A stretch of DNA of 64,000 bases from Anastrepha obliqua (GCF_027943255.1 NW_026562179.1:2048501-2112500), one strand, 5' to 3'. Positions 10,860 to 23,708 are shown, counted from the first letter of the stretch. Program-made: numbers and translations. Notes: generated by a model from the letters alone, not told the origin.

Positions 10860-11227
10860 CAACCCAACACGAACTAAGAGGGAAGCTTTACGGTGAAATT
10901 GGTGGCCATCCAATCACCATGCGAATATCACCGTACCTACCTAGATCCCTTGTTATTCCTAAGCCCCCGGCATCCCATTATTTCCTCTCCTTGCTCACCC
11001 CCTAATCCAAGGTGTTATGCGACACCGTGTCCATTGGATGGTTTGCAGCCAGGGGGCTTACAAGACCAGCTGTATCTTAACGGCGCCTTCCTACACCGGG
11101 CCACCTTAGGGAGTAACTGTGGCTTTGCCACGGCATGGGCCGCTGCCGTGGTAGACCTTTTGAATTCTTCTTTATACTACTTGGACCACTGCTCTTGATT
11201 TGTCGAGCAGGTGGTCGTACGAAAAAG
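10860..11227 (+). promoter_or_regulatory. 5' untranslated region of a LINE (internal promoter region)
   Basis: A GC-richer stretch with runs such as 'ccaggtgttatgcgacaccg'-like hairpins leads to the ORF1 start at 11228. LINEs of this kind carry their promoter inside the 5' UTR. No promoter motif can be proved here. Upstream, 10640-10860 shows no feature. Confidence 0.4.
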
Positions 11228-12280
11228 ATGAATACAAATACTGACTCAAACAACCAAACTTCTATTGTAAAGGGAGCAGGCTACGGTGGTCGTAGAGCTA
11301 CCTCCAAACATACGAAAAACGCTATGCAACGCCCGGCTGCCATAGTCCGCGAAGACTCGGACCTGGAAAGTGTTGCAAGCGTGAATAGTATCTCGGAACA
11401 AGCTTTACTTCGCTCTTTGGTGAAACTTGATGGTACCAGTTCTGTGAGTCAGAAAGGGCCTAGAGCTAGGCCAACCAAGTAGGGGATGAAAGCGAAAGCA
11501 CGCTACAAGACCGCGGTCAAACTCTGCGACCGGCTTAGTGGCATGACCAATCTGAAGCAAGCTGAAGCGGAAAGATTGCCATAGGCTAAAATGGAAGTTA
11601 AAAAGGGCCGTGCTCACTTTGCAAATCGCGCTGGGTGTGCTGCATCAAACCCGGAGTTCGCCAATAAGGTTGAGGAGCGACTGGCAAAAAAAGGCAGCGA
11701 TCACCGAAAGCGAAGGTAGGATGCCCACCACAAAAAAAGTACAAAAACGTTGCTGCAAAGCAAAAAGGACGACGAAAAGCCGACACTGTCCAAAGCAGCG
11801 GCGGTGGCCAATGAGATTGCCAAAAAGCACTTGCCTGTGCCACTTATTCATCGTGGTAACCTGCTGGGGCAAATGTCGCAGGAGCAGTGAAAAGCAGTGA
11901 AAATGAGGCTGTTGGAAGCTCTCTTCTCAAGAATGGACGCGGATCCGAACGCATCTTTCAGTGGCGTCAAAATCATTAAGTGCAAGGACAACCTCTCTCT
12001 CACATGGATTAAGGAAGCTGTGAAGAAGCTTCAAGACTTATGGGAAGGTGCCGCACTTGAAATAGTAGATCGCAACTGTGTACCGTCGATATCAAAGGTG
12101 AATGTGTTAATACCGCGCATAGTAAACCCGGATCATGCACTGCGTCTGGTACAAATGCAGCACAAAGATGTACCTGCCGACGACTGGAAGGTGTTGAAGG
12201 TGGCTAAATCAGCGAACGCAGATGGAAGTCAGAACTACATCCTCCAGATAAATAAAACGGCGGAGGACATATTGTATTAA
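11228..12280 (+). pseudogene. LINE ORF1 (gag-like RNA-binding protein), broken
   Basis: ORF1 starts at ATG 11228 and is interrupted by a stop near 11480 and by frame changes around 11580-11900. Its last 127 codons (11897-12280) are open and contain LSLTWIKEAVKKLQDLWEGA, VNVLIPRIV and LRLVQMQHKDVPADDWKVL. That pattern matches the C-terminal domain (DUF4780-like) found in ORF1 of several insect LINEs. The N-terminal part is Ser/Thr- and Lys-rich, as usual for a low-complexity ORF1 leader. The product would coat LINE RNA in the cytoplasm. No CCHC knuckles were seen. It is followed by a 724-bp insertion and then by the ORF2 endonuclease. Confidence 0.65.
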
Positions 12281-12418
12281 CGATTTGGGAAAATGGCATG
12301 GAGCAGTTTTCCTTCGTCTGAAAAGGCGCAACGCAACGATGTAAATGAAAACACGCTCAAAACTGGAGAGATGGAAAAGTATCTCAGCATTGAAACCGCG
12401 AAACCTCTCTTAAAGGCA

Positions 12419-13142
12419 CAGATACCTGTAAAATTACGAAAAAAAAAATTATTTTTTTTCATAAAATGTTAATATAATCCTCCAAGAATACGTCAAAAAA
12501 ATTTTAGAACGTAAATTTAAGTATCATATTTCTTATTTTATAGGTCGTCAACCGTCACGACTCTATTCTTTGCGTTTGAGCGCTGGGAGAGGTATAGTTA
12601 CGTTGCATTCAAAGCTTAGACGCGTTTTTCTCAAAACTATATTTTTCGCACACGATAACTCGAAAAGTTATTGACCGATCTCCCAGAAATTTTTCACACA
12701 TCTTTTTCATGATATTACTTTCTATGTATTTGAAGTTCTCGAAAAAATAATTTTTTCGAAGCAAAAATAGTAGGAAAATTCACCCCAAAATTCATTTTTT
12801 TTAAGCATTTTATTCCGCGAATTCTTTTTCCCCATATATTGTTAATTCATATAGAAATTATGACATTAGTAAACAAAAAAAATTGTTGGTTTTTTGTATT
12901 CAGGTTACTGACGCCGATGCTACAATGCCCGCCGACTGAGAAGGCCCGCTGCGACCTTCCTGGAAGAATTGAGTGTACATCCGCCATTTTAAATGATTAA
13001 AATAAAAAAAAAATTATAATAATATATATTATTTTAATGCATAAATAAACTGTATGCACCTTTTGAAAACAATATATTGACTTCTTGATCTTAAGTAATT
13101 TTAATGAAAATCAGAGAAAATATGGCCGTTTACAGGCATCTG
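12419..13142. mobile_element. 724-bp non-coding insertion with short inverted ends
   Basis: The left end 'cagatacctgtaaa' (12419-12432) and the right end 'tttacaggcatctg' (13129-13142) are inverted repeats with one mismatch; the match extends by one further base on the outside. The interior is AT-rich, has no open frame and separates ORF1 from ORF2 of the LINE. The structure is that of a MITE or a small deletion derivative of a DNA transposon. I cannot assign a superfamily, and no clear target duplication was seen. Confidence 0.5.
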
Positions 13143-13790
13143 TCCCCTTAATATCTTGGAGGGTGGGTGAGCTGGAGCAGGTATCCAAATCCGTGAAGAA
13201 ACTAAAGCCTGATGCTGAAGGTCTTTCAAATTAACTTTCACAAAAGCAAAGAAGCCTCAGTTGAGCTCCTCCAAAATTTAGAGGCAACGTGGCTCAAGTC
13301 CAGGAACCATGGAACGGTTCGGGAAACGTGGTATCTGGACTGGACTCATAATACCTGTTAAGAAAAGTGTATGTTCCTACTTTAATACCAGTTTTTCCAC
13401 AGATGACCTGACAGTGGTGACTATACAGAGCTACAAGAATGAAATACTACATCTTGGGCCCTACTATATGTCACACGGGAGGGAAGCACCACCGGATGAG
13501 CTTCATAGGCTGGTTAAGGAAGCCGAGCGAAGGAAGCTAGCTCAAATTGTAGGCTCCGATGCTAGCTCTCATCACACTCTATGGGGGAGCTCCGACATAA
13601 ACGATAGAGGTGAGTACCTACTTAACTGTATTCTACAACCTAGCCTAGAAACCCGCTACCACTTCGGAGGCAGGTTCACACCTGGTGCTGGATATCGATC
13701 TTGGGTCCCTCAAGGTGCTGAAGTCGAAGTACGGGTGCCGTCCTCACCTACATCTGGGGCGAATCCATTTCCGTGTCCAGGATAAATTGT
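13143..13790 (+). pseudogene. LINE ORF2 endonuclease fragment, first LINE
   Basis: From about 13225 the reading FQINFHKSKEASVELLQNLE is the start of an APE-type endonuclease as in I/LOA-like LINEs. After a frameshift near 13300 the open frame 13309-13785 carries FSTDDLTVVTIQSY, APPDELHRLVKEAE and IVGSDASSHHTLWGSSD, the catalytic Asp/His region (D-A-x-x-x-H). The copy stops abruptly at about 13790, where a second LINE begins. The reverse transcriptase is missing. Confidence 0.7.
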
Positions 13791-13818
13791 AGGACAAATC
13801 GTAAATATACTCAGTCTC

Positions 13819-16800
13819 ATGACTGAGGTAATATTTACACAGATAAATCTGCAGCATAGCACCAAAGCGTCTACGGCTCTCCTGTGCCGTAGGCATGCAA
13901 AACGGCAAACAAACCCACACATAATACTAATACAAGAACTATGGGTATGTCACAAACGTATCTGTGGTCTAGGTGCTATGTCGTGGGGACAAATACTTCA
14001 TTGTGAAGTGAATGTGAGACTGCGAGCATATATTATCATGCCGAGGCTGATCGAACACACGATGTTAAAAGAGCTATGCTCCGGAGATATCGTTGTTGCA
14101 AAAATAAAGTACTGGAAGAGTGGGGACAGTATCGAAGCTATCATAGTTTCGGCCTACCTACCCTACGACTCTTTCAAGCCACTTCCTTCGATGGAGCTAA
14201 GAGAAGTAGCCAAGTATGCAGAATCCAATAATCTGGGGCTAATAGTGGGCTGAGATGCAAATTCACAAAACATTGTATGGGGAAGTAGCAAATGCAACAC
14301 CAGAGGTCTCAGGTTACTGGCATTTATCCTGTCATCTGATTTGGTCATTCAAAATACTGGTAACAAACAAACTTTTGTGACCAGAAGGAGACAAGAGGTG
14401 ATTGATTTAACACTTACCAATAGGTCAGTTGGAAAAGTACTCTCTTTTTGATCATCGTCTTATCGAATTCCGACTGGGAATTGATACAATATCAACACCT
14501 TCCGGTAGGAATCCTCGAACTGTGGATTAGGACAGGTATGGTGAGCTTGTAACGAAGCTTCGTGTACGGTCCAGAAAACTTCTTAGTAAGACTAAAAATC
14601 CAAAAACAACAAGACTGGGCTAATCATCTACTTACACAGAAAGAATATAAGAAAAAATACGAAAAGCCAAACTTGAATTCTACAAAACTTTCTGCAGTAA
14701 TGTCGATGAAATGAGGGAAACAGCGAGACTTTGTACGGCCCTTTATCTAGACCGCGCAGTAAGGCTAGATTCCATTCGAAAACCTGATGATTCATACACC
14801 ATTTCCAAATCGGAAACGTTTAATGCCCTACCCGAAACCCATTTTCCGGGCAGTAGAACTCTTTCTGAAGAAGAGAGTGGCAAGAACAATAGCGGTAGAC
14901 GGCGGAACCTCTAGGTATAGCTGGTTTATTGCTAGTCGGATAGTGACAAAAGAATCGATAAGATTTTCCTTGTCTTCCTTTGAGAACTTTAAGTCCCCCT
15001 GGGCCTGACGGAATATATCCAGCAATGCTTAAAAAGGGAGGAGACAGGCTGATTGAGGCTCTGAAAAGGATCTTCACAGCCTGTCTCGCATTTGGTTATA
15101 TACCATCCCAATGGCGACGCGTAAGAGTAGTTTTTATTCCGAAACCACGAAAGGATGACTATTCCCTAGCAAAAAGTTTTAGACCAATCAGTTTGACATC
15201 GTTCATGTTGAAAAGTCTAGAACGAGTGGTGGAGAAACATATTCGAGTGAGGGTATTGCCGAAAAGTCCACTTAGTAGAAATCAACACGCTTGCCAGAGT
15301 GGAAAATCATGTGAATCAGCCTTACACGATCTTGTTAGCAAGATTGAAGCCGGGCTGGAAGCTGACGAATTCACAATGGGCGTGTTCGTGGATATTGTGG
15401 GGGCTTTTGATAATGCCGAACGACACGGAGTTAATCAAACCATTGTAAAATGGATATATTCCATGCTCTCTGATAGGCAGTTAACCGCTGGTGGGAGCGA
15501 TGACGAACAAATCGCACTCAGGGCCAGGCAAGGATGTCCCCAAGGGGGTGTTCTCTCTCCGCTTCTTTGGTACTGGGTCGTAGACTCCCTACTAGCGAAG
15601 AATCAGGAACTCGGTTTTCATGTCCAAGCTTATGCGGACGATGTCTGTGCGCTAACATCGGATAAATCCCTAAGAAGGCTTTGCACGAAAGGGCAGAGGA
15701 TTCTGGACAAAATCGATGACTGGTGCATGAGACAAGGTCTTTCCGTTAATCCGAACAAAACAATCATAGTCTTGTTTACGAGAAAACGGAAATTGGATGG
15801 ACTCAGTCTTCCAACACTGAAAGGTGTGACACTTGGTCTTTCCAACGAAGTTAAATATCTAGGAGTAATCTTGGGTAAGAAGCCGACTTGGGAGACACAC
15901 GTTTCACTGAAGGTGAATCGCGCATTCAGGATTTTTCAGCAATGCCGCAGAGGCTTTGGTAAAACCTGTGGTCTGAAACCAGCTGTTGTTCTATGGATAT
16001 ACACAGCACTTGTCAGACCAATCATCACTTACACTTCTGTGGTCTGGTGGCGGCAGAGCATGGTTAATTCCACAATCCGGGAGCTATACAGGCTGCAAAG
16101 AAGTGTATGTTTTTGCATCACGGGTGCCATGAGTACAACCTCTGGTGATGCCCTAAATGCTATGCTTGATTTGCTCCCTCTGGATCTTAAGATACAACTG
16201 GAAGCAATAAAAGCAATGTGTAGACTTCATAAATATGGTTTCTGGCATGAAGATGGAACTTCGGGGCACAGAGAAATCTTTCAGTTGCTGTCGGAGCAGT
16301 ATCCACTGTTTTTGGCACCTAAAGATGACCTGATACCCACAGTTTCATTTGGAAGGAAATTTGATGTCAGATTTCCATTGCGTGAGCAATGGAGCAATCC
16401 AGAATGCATGCAGGGAGGTTTGACGGATATTTTTTTTACCGATGGGTCCAAGACTGAAACAGGGTCTGGAGCCGGATGGTACTTAAACGATAGTGATAAG
16501 TATCACTATGGTATGGGGGAATGGCAACTGTTTTCCAAACAGAAGTTTTTGCCATCCTAAAAGTAGCCGAATGGATAATCGAGAGGAGATGGAGCGGGAA
16601 ATAGATTGGAGTCTTCAGTGACAGTCAGGCTGCATTGAAGGCCCTGGAGAACGCGAAACAAACCTCAAACATTGTTCAAGAAAGTAAGAAGAAGCTTAAT
16701 TCTGTCGCAAGACAAAGCAGGCTGGTACTTATATGGGTTCCGGGACACTCCGGTGTTCAAGGAAACGAAATTGCCGACGAATTGGCCAACCGTGGATCAG

Positions 16801-17128
16801 CGATGCCCCCACAGGGGGGGGGGGGGGAGGAATCAAGAATTGGATCAGCAATTATGTAGGCAATCTACATAAAGAGCGATGGTCCGGTCTGGAACGCTGC
16901 AGTACTGCAAAGTGTTTTGTGACAAGTCCGAACAGAAAACTGTCAAACTTTCTACTAAAACTTAGAAGGAAAGATATTCGGTTGATGGTCGGTATCATTA
17001 CAGGACACAACCCACGGGATCAGCATATGACCACCATTGGAATCATTGAGGACTCAGTATGCCTCTCATGCTTGGAGGAGGCGGATATCACTGAGCACTT
17101 TCTCTGCGAGTGTTCTGCCTATGCTTGA
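13819..17128 (+). pseudogene. LINE ORF2 (endonuclease, RT, RNase H), second LINE
   Basis: The endonuclease opens with FTQINLQHSTKASTALL and carries an LIVG-stop-DANSQNIVWGSS block, so a stop at 14251-14253 replaces one residue before the catalytic Asp. Frame changes follow around 14450-14980. The longest frame (14980-16560, 526 codons) is the reverse transcriptase: SPPGPDGIYPAMLKKGG, RPISLTSFMLKSLERVVE, QGCPQGGVLSPLLW and the catalytic QAYADDVCALTS. RNase H begins at IFFTDGSKTETGSGAGWY, shifts frame near 16557, continues with FSDSQAALKALENA and LIWVPGHSGVQGNEIADELA, and shifts again in a G-run at about 16816-16827. The C-terminus has the Cys/His motif CLSCLEEADITEHFLCEC. The domain order fits RNase H-bearing I/LOA-type LINEs. 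A small deletion lies after FVDIVGAFDN. Confidence 0.85.
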
Positions 17129-17410
17129 GCCCGGCTACGAGTTTTAGGTTCCGATGTCATGAGAATGAGTATATTCGTTCTCTAAAACTGGAGGATATTT
17201 ACAGATTTCCCAAAGAATCTGGAAAATTCTCACAGGACTAGCTATCTCCATCTCTGTGTCTATTCTTTCCTCTCTCTTTCTCTAATATTTTTCTCCCTCC
17301 ATTCTTGACTATCTACCCCCTTTGTATAGTTTTAAATACAATGGGCTTTTAAGCCTGAGTGTTTTAGGAGCCACCAAATCTCCTGGTGCTCCTTGTCTCG
17401 ACCTTTTCAA
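17129..17410 (+). other. 3' untranslated region of the second LINE
   Basis: It runs from the terminal frame to a pyrimidine-rich stretch and the phrase 'ccaaatctcctggtgctcct'. No poly-A tail is visible before the next LINE copy begins at about 17430. Confidence 0.45.
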
Positions 17411-17429
17411 ATTCCAATTTCAAGTCTAG

Positions 17430-19034
17430 AAATAGTAAACCGGGGGTGACGAACCAACATTTATTGAGCCCACCTATAAAATTGTTCTAGACTTAACTAT
17501 CTTTTCAAATAACTCTAAGATTGTGGAAGATTGGAGAGTATTCAAAACGCCGTCTTTCTACAACCACAAATACATACAATTCAAACTATCATTCTCGCCC
17601 AAGCAAGCAAAACCTTCAGAGATCCTAGAAGCACAAACTGGGATCTGTGTAGGAAAGTGCTATTACAAAAACCATTGAGACCTCGCAGGTTCAGCTCCTG
17701 TGTTGAACTGGAAGAGAGTGTTAGAACGGTCAAAACGGTACTTAATAAAGCATATCCCGCAGCATGTACTAACCAGATCAAATACACCTTGGTGGAACAA
17801 GGAGTTGGACAATAAGCACTTTTGACCCATTTAAATCACCGGGCTTAGTCGGAATTTTTCCGGCCATGCTCCAACGGATGGGCAATCTGTGAGTCCTATG
17901 GCTCAAAGCGATTTGCACAGGATACCTGACGCTTGACTATGTGCCAGTACTCTGGAGAGAAGCAAAGGGTGTGTTTATACCGAAAGCAGGTAAAATCAAC
18001 CTCATACTCTCAAAGGAATGTAGGCCAATTAATTTGACCTAATTTCTTCTGAAAACGCTTGAGAAAATACTCGACGCCCACTTTACAGAAAATAGGATGT
18101 CAGACTTTATGTCTAAGGCACAACACGCATATACAAAAGGCAGATCCATATAGGCTGCGTTACACTCACTAGTGTTACTTATAGAAAAAGCTCTAGAGTA
18201 AAAGGAATACGCTTTAGAAGTATTTCTAGACATTTGTGGTGCATTCAACAATGTGTTGAGGGAAGCCATTCTAAGAGGCTTGTATACAACAAATACAGAA
18301 CTGGCTGTTTATTAATGGATATAGAACCTAAAATATAGCTACTTCTCTGGTTACTCGCAGATAATGAGCTATCAACGAAATTTGAAGGCATGGTATATAA
18401 ACTAATAGCATATGCAGATGACATAGCCATAGTAGTTACAGACAAAAACCTAGATACCGTGAGCGATATAATGAATAATACAGGCTTGCGGATAAACGCC
18501 GATAAATTACATATGAATGTACAAGATCCCGCACTGGCACCCTCAAAGCTAAACGGCGCAGAACTGACTCTTAAAGACCTCGCAAAGTACCTTGGAGTAA
18601 TTTTGGATAGTAAATTATCATGGAACACAATATATTGGAAAGGAAGAAAAATACCAGTATCGCACTATATGCATGTAAAAGAATGTTGGGAGTTACATGG
18701 GGTCTATCTCCTTCAGCTGTAGTAAAGCGAATATTACTCTATGGTACTCTAGTGTGGTGTACTGCATTGAGAAAAATTACTCACAAAACACCTATGGAAA
18801 GTATTCAACGTCTTGGTGCACTCTGCACTACAGGGGCACATAAAACTACTCCTACGGCGGCACTTAAAAGAATACTCAACGTATCACCAATTGGCATTGC
18901 GGTAGAAGGTCTAGCAGCTTCGAAATGTCTGCCGCAGGACTTAACGCAACGGGTGAACTTACCTGTAAGATATTTGGACATAGCTCAATAGGTATGAGTT
19001 ATAGAACCAATACGGATTATATGACTCCGAAATA
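17430..19034 (+). pseudogene. LINE A ORF2, endonuclease end through RT, 5' part of a nested copy
   Basis: The translation can be followed in pieces: KIVEDWRVFKTPSFYNHKY and NTPWWNKELD (linker after the endonuclease), FKSPG followed by IFPAMLQRMG, FIPKAGK, ECRPINLT, QHAYTKGRS, then the RT catalytic motif LIAYADDIAIVVTDK near 18405, KYLGVILDSKLSW and a thumb region with LGALCTTGAHKTTPTAALKR. At least six stops or frameshifts break it. It ends exactly at the maT mariner. The RNase H domain resumes at 20246 and again at 23716, so this is one LINE split twice. Confidence 0.8.
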
Positions 19035-20244
19035 CAATTGGGTGAAGTGATTACGAACAACAATAGAAGAAGAGCGCTTAATTTTTTTTTTTATTTTTTT
19101 TTTTCTGTGATGGAATTCAAACGTAATAGTACGATTGCGATATATTTGGCTGGACAATCACAACCAGCCATTGTTCGTAGGCTCAGTCACCTCAAAGTGA
19201 ATAAAATGTTTGTGTATCGCACTATAAATTGTTACAATGATACTGGTAGTATTGCAAAACGCTATGGAGGTGGACCAAATAAAATCGCAACAACGCCAGA
19301 AATGGTTCGGAAAGTGAAGTCTCGACTTGAACGAAATCCATGTCGAAGTGGAAGAAAAATGGCCAAAGAACTGAAAACATCGCAAGATAGCATTCGACGC
19401 TTATTGAAAAATGAGCTCAAGGTCAAGGCTTACAAATTCCAAAACCGATCTTTCACCCCAGCAAAAAATAGTTCGATGCGAAAGAGCAAAGGAGTTGTTG
19501 CGCTTGCACGAACGTGGACATTGTGTTTTCTGATGAAAAAAATTTCCCTATTGAGCAGTTCAAAACACTCAAAACGATCATCTTTACTTGACCGAACGCT
19601 CATACGAGAATTTGGGCTTACGTATGGCCACTCGAAGCAATTTCCCATCGCAAGTAATGGTTTGGGCCGCAGTGACCGCTGATGGACGCTCTCCAATCGT
19701 TTTTATCGAGACTGGTGTCAAAGTGAATCCGACTTATTATCGGGAAAATGTTTTAGCAGCTGCTTTAGTGCTGTGGACACGGTCGTAGACCATGGACGTT
19801 CCAACAGGACTCGGCACCGTCTCATAAAGCTCGTGTGAACCAAGAATGGTTAAAAAATCATGTTCCACACTTCATTTCGTCCACACAATGGTTTTCGAAT
19901 TCACCAGACGAAAATCCGATGGACTATTTCATCTGGTCCATTTTGGAGAGCAAGGTGAGGACTAAAAAATATGCCAGTATGGATGCGCTGAAAAAAGCGA
20001 TTATACGAGAATGAGCCAAAATACCTCAAGATCACATTCGTGCAGCATGCAACTCATTTTTTGACCGTTTGAAGGCTATAGTCAAGGCAAAGGTGGTCAT
20101 ATCGAGCTAAAGATAATATACCTATATATGTTAAAATTGTAATCATTTTTGAACAATTTTGCCTTTGAAATCAAAATAAAGACTAATTTCACACAAAAAA
20201 TGTATGGTGTTTTGAATAGGTAACACTTCATATCGTTCACCCTG
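19035..20244 (+). mobile_element. maT-like Tc1/mariner element (DD37D) inserted in LINE A
   Basis: The 1,210-bp element is flanked by TA on both sides (19033-19034 and 20245-20246), the target of Tc1/mariner elements. Its ends share 'gggtgaa' after a CA start (left end with extra bases), so the inverted ends are short and imperfect. Ignoring the insert and one TA, the LINE A frame reads straight into its RNase H start (EIFTDGSK), which fixes both borders. Confidence 0.85.
19110..20110 (+). pseudogene. maT-type transposase, frameshifted
   Basis: The N-terminus from ATG 19110 holds two helix-turn-helix regions (AIYLAGQSQPAIVRRLSHL, SGRKMAKELKTSQDSIRRLL) separated by a GGGPNK linker. A frameshift near 19480 moves the rest to other frames: IVFSDEKNF (first catalytic Asp), FQQDSAPSHKA (second) and DENPMDYFIWSILE (third). 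The gap between the second and third acidic residues is 37, the DD37D spacing of the maT clade; usual members have D-L-N where this copy has D-E-N. Stops also occur near 19590 and 20013. The length (about 333 codons) is normal for the family. The enzyme is inactive as written. Confidence 0.8.
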
Positions 20245-20245
20245 T

Positions 20246-20338
20246 ATTTACTGACGGCTCGAAAATGATGAACGGAGTAGGTACAGGGACTAATTGCGCA
20301 GAGCTGTACATCAGACGGCCAAATAAGCTCCCTGACCA
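20246..20338 (+). pseudogene. LINE A RNase H, middle fragment
   Basis: It reads FTDGSKMMNGVGTGTNCAE then LYIRRPNKLPD, the first strands of RNase H with the catalytic Asp of FTDGS. It lies between the mariner and LINE B and is interrupted by the LINE B tail after LPD. Confidence 0.8.
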
Positions 20339-23300
20339 GTTTTTTTTTTTTTTTTTTTTGTCGGGACAACTAGCAAGTGCAGCACTCAGACATTAATTGA
20401 GTCCATTGTACTACACTTGGATTCCCTTTTAATTTTCTTTAAATCTACCCGATCTCCGAAGAAATCTGAGTAGATATTGTGGTGCCAAGGAGCCAAGATG
20501 GTCGCTTCTTAACACATCAGTGCCAAAGATCTCAAACCTGATTCGAGCGAAGGTGGGGCAGACACACAGGAAGTGGTACGCCGTCTCATCCTCCTCTTCA
20601 CAAGCTGGGCAGAGTACACTGTCTGAGATTCCCAACCTTTCCATGTGCTTTGCCCACAGAAAGTGGCCCGTCATCAGTCCAACCAGCCGTCTGCACTCCC
20701 CTCTGCTTAATGACAGAAGGGTTTGCGACAGTCGATCGGACATGACAGGTAACATCAGTTTTGTCCATCTGCAGCCTCTCTCAGCCTGCCAAGCTCGCTT
20801 GTGGGTAGTAGTTACCCATTTGCTAACCGTAGCCGTGATGGCCGCAGAGGGGAGTGGCAAAGCGGGCTCTGGGCCAAAGAAGTTGGCCTCAGAGCCCATC
20901 TTAGCTAAGGAGTCAGAGGTCTCGTTACCCGCGATACCCACGTATCCCGGGACCCATGTTAGCATCAGACTATTATGTCTACCGACATAGTTCAGCCTGG
21001 ATTTACAAAACTTCACTACCCCTGATGTGGTTTGAGGGCTGTCTAAGGCCATAAGCGCAGCTTGGCTGTCGCTGCAGACACATATAGATCTGCCTCTCCA
21101 TCGTTTTTCCACAACAAAGTTCATCGCTTCTTGAACTGCATACACCTCCGCTTGAAACACAAATGCATGCATTCTAAGAGCAAAGTGCAGTTTTGTCCCG
21201 CTGGATTCCACGTAGACCCCAGAGCCGGAGCCATGCTCGGTCCTGGAGCCATCCGTAAAAATGCGAAAACAGTGTTTGCCGGGCTCATTGTCTGAGTCTC
21301 CCCACAACTGAGCCTCTGGTAGCACTACACTGTATCTCTTTTCAAGTACGACCCTTGATGGCATGGAGTCAAGGGGCATAGAGAGAATCGTTGGATCGAT
21401 GCCCATGCCTTCTCTGTGTTCCAATGCCGAACAAGGGCCGTACCAGTTCCCACTGTGTTTCAGTCTGCAGATGGCCTTCAAGGCCTCTCCTCGGATGAAA
21501 GCATCAAGTGGTGGTAAACGAGTCAGAGCATCTAGTGCCGGGCCTGAAGTAGTCGGAAAAGCTCCGGTGCAACAGATGGCCACAGTGCGTTGTAGTCTCG
21601 ATAAGGTCCTCCTGACTCCCACTAGGGAGAGTCTGCTCATCCAGACCACTGATGCAAAGGTGATAATGGGTCTTATCATAGCCGTGTAGATCCATAGCAC
21701 CTTGCTAGGAGAGAGACCCCACATTTTCCCAAAGACACCTTTGCACTGCCAGAAAGCTGTCAGCGCTTTTGATGCCTTTGTTTCAACGTGTGATTTCCAT
21801 AGGAGCTTGCTATCGAGGATTACTCCAAGATATTTGATTTCCTTGGATAGCTGGATTGTGACTCCTTTTAGCTTTGGCAGAACGATTCCGTCAAGCTTCC
21901 TCCTTCTGGTAAAGAGGACAATACCAGTCTTGGCGGGATTTGCCGACAGCCCGTTCGCACAGCACCAAGTGTCAATCCGATCCAGAGTTTTCTGCACTTT
22001 CCTGCAGATGTTCATTAGCGAAGAGCCTGATACCAAACAAGCAACATCGTCCGCATATGCTTGTGCGTAGACTCCCGTGAGTAGAGGATCGATTACCATG
22101 CACCAGAGCAACGGAGACAGCACACCGCCTTGGGGGCAGCCTCTGTTAACCCCAGATGACACCAGCAGATCTTCCTCTGCTCGCACCGAAACGATTCTTT
22201 GGGCCAGCATCGAACGAATCCAATTTACTAGCACCCGGTCTACGCCGTACCTACTAGCAGAGTTACACATACTATCAAAAGTGGCATTATCAAACGCCCC
22301 CTCTATGTCTTAAAAGATACCCATAGCGTAGTTCCTCCTGTCAATGGCCAGCTCTACCCTAGCAACAAGGTTTTGCAGTGCCGACTCGCAGGATTTTCCA
22401 CTCTGATAGGCATGCTGAAATAGAGACAGAGGGTGAGCCTTCAGCGACTTCTGACGTATGCGCAGTTCCACCAGTCGTTCGAGACTGTTCAGCATGAAAG
22501 AGGTCATGCTGATGGGTCTAAAGCTTTTGGGGCTGGTGTAGTCGTCTTTTCCAACCTTTGGGATGAAAGCGACCCTCACCATCCTCCAAGAGCGTGGTAT
22601 GTAAGCCAGTGCCAGGCATGCCGAGAAGATTTTCTTCAGGGCTGCTGTCACGAACTCTGCACCCTCCTTCAGCATGGCAGGATATATGCCATTTGGTCCG
22701 GGCGACTTGTAGTCGCCAAAAGATTTGATGGCAAATCGAATGGCGGCTTCATTCACCACAGATCTGGCAACGAACCAGTCATGTCGAGAAGGTGTAACAG
22801 CTCTGACAACTGCCTCTATCAATAAGGGCTGTTGCCGGCTGATGCTTATCTGATTACCAGGAAAGTGAGACTCCATCAGCAAGCTGAGTGTCTCACTTTT
22901 CCGCTCCGTGAAGGAGCCATCAGATTTCCTAAGTGACCCCAGCTTTGCCGTTGGGTCCCCTTTCAGGATCCTAACCAATTTCGCCCTAAATGAGGCTCTT
23001 TTCGATTCCCGAATAAGCCTCTTGTAGTTCTTCTGGACATCACGGTATCGCTCCCAGTCCTCTGCAAGGTTAGTCTTGAGGGCCCGGTTTAGAAATTTTC
23101 TCGACTCGCGCCTCAGCATCTGGAGCTCTCGATTCCACCAAGGAACGGGAGTCCGGCTGGGGAGAGGTCGAATTGGACAGGCTGACTCAAAACATTCGGT
23201 TAGGGCAGCGTTGAATTTCTCAACATCCGCCTCAATGGCCTGTTCTTTTCGAAGTCTTGGTGGCGCAACGCCAAGGTCCCACAACGCCTCCATAAACTTC

Positions 23301-23708
23301 TGCCAGTCTGTTTTTCTTGGGTTTCTAGAGGGCAGTGGCATTTGTGCCTCCTCGCCACACTGAAACTCAATGTACCTGTGGTCCGAGCACGAATCTTCGG
23401 CAAGGACCCTCCAGTTCTTGATTGACCACCCAAGTTTTGAGTTTGATAGGGTAAGATCAATCACCTCCTGCCTTCTAGCTGTTACAAACGTTGGCTGTGA
23501 GCCCTCGTTATATATGTCTAGGCAGGAGGAGGCGATAAATTCGAATAGTCGAGAGCCCCGTCCATTGCACTTGCTGCTGCCCCAGATTGTATGCTGGGCA
23601 TTAGCATCGCAACATAGGATGAGGCCCAGACTGCGCCGCTCACAGAACCTCACGAGACTAGTGGCCCTCCCGGGTGGTGGCCCTTCCAGAGCATCGTAAG
23701 GAAAGTTG
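20339..23708 (-). mobile_element. LINE B, young 5'-truncated copy inserted in LINE A
   Basis: The plus-strand T-run at 20340-20359 is the poly-A tail of a minus-strand LINE. 'ctgacca' occurs at 20332-20338 and again at 23709-23715 as a target-site duplication. The host RNase H of LINE A reads across the joint. The copy is truncated inside the endonuclease domain at its 5' end, as expected of incomplete reverse transcription. Confidence 0.85.

Noticed and set aside
11598..11900. Overlapping ~75-97-codon frames on both strands
   Set aside because: Shadows of the frameshifted LINE ORF1 in the other frames.
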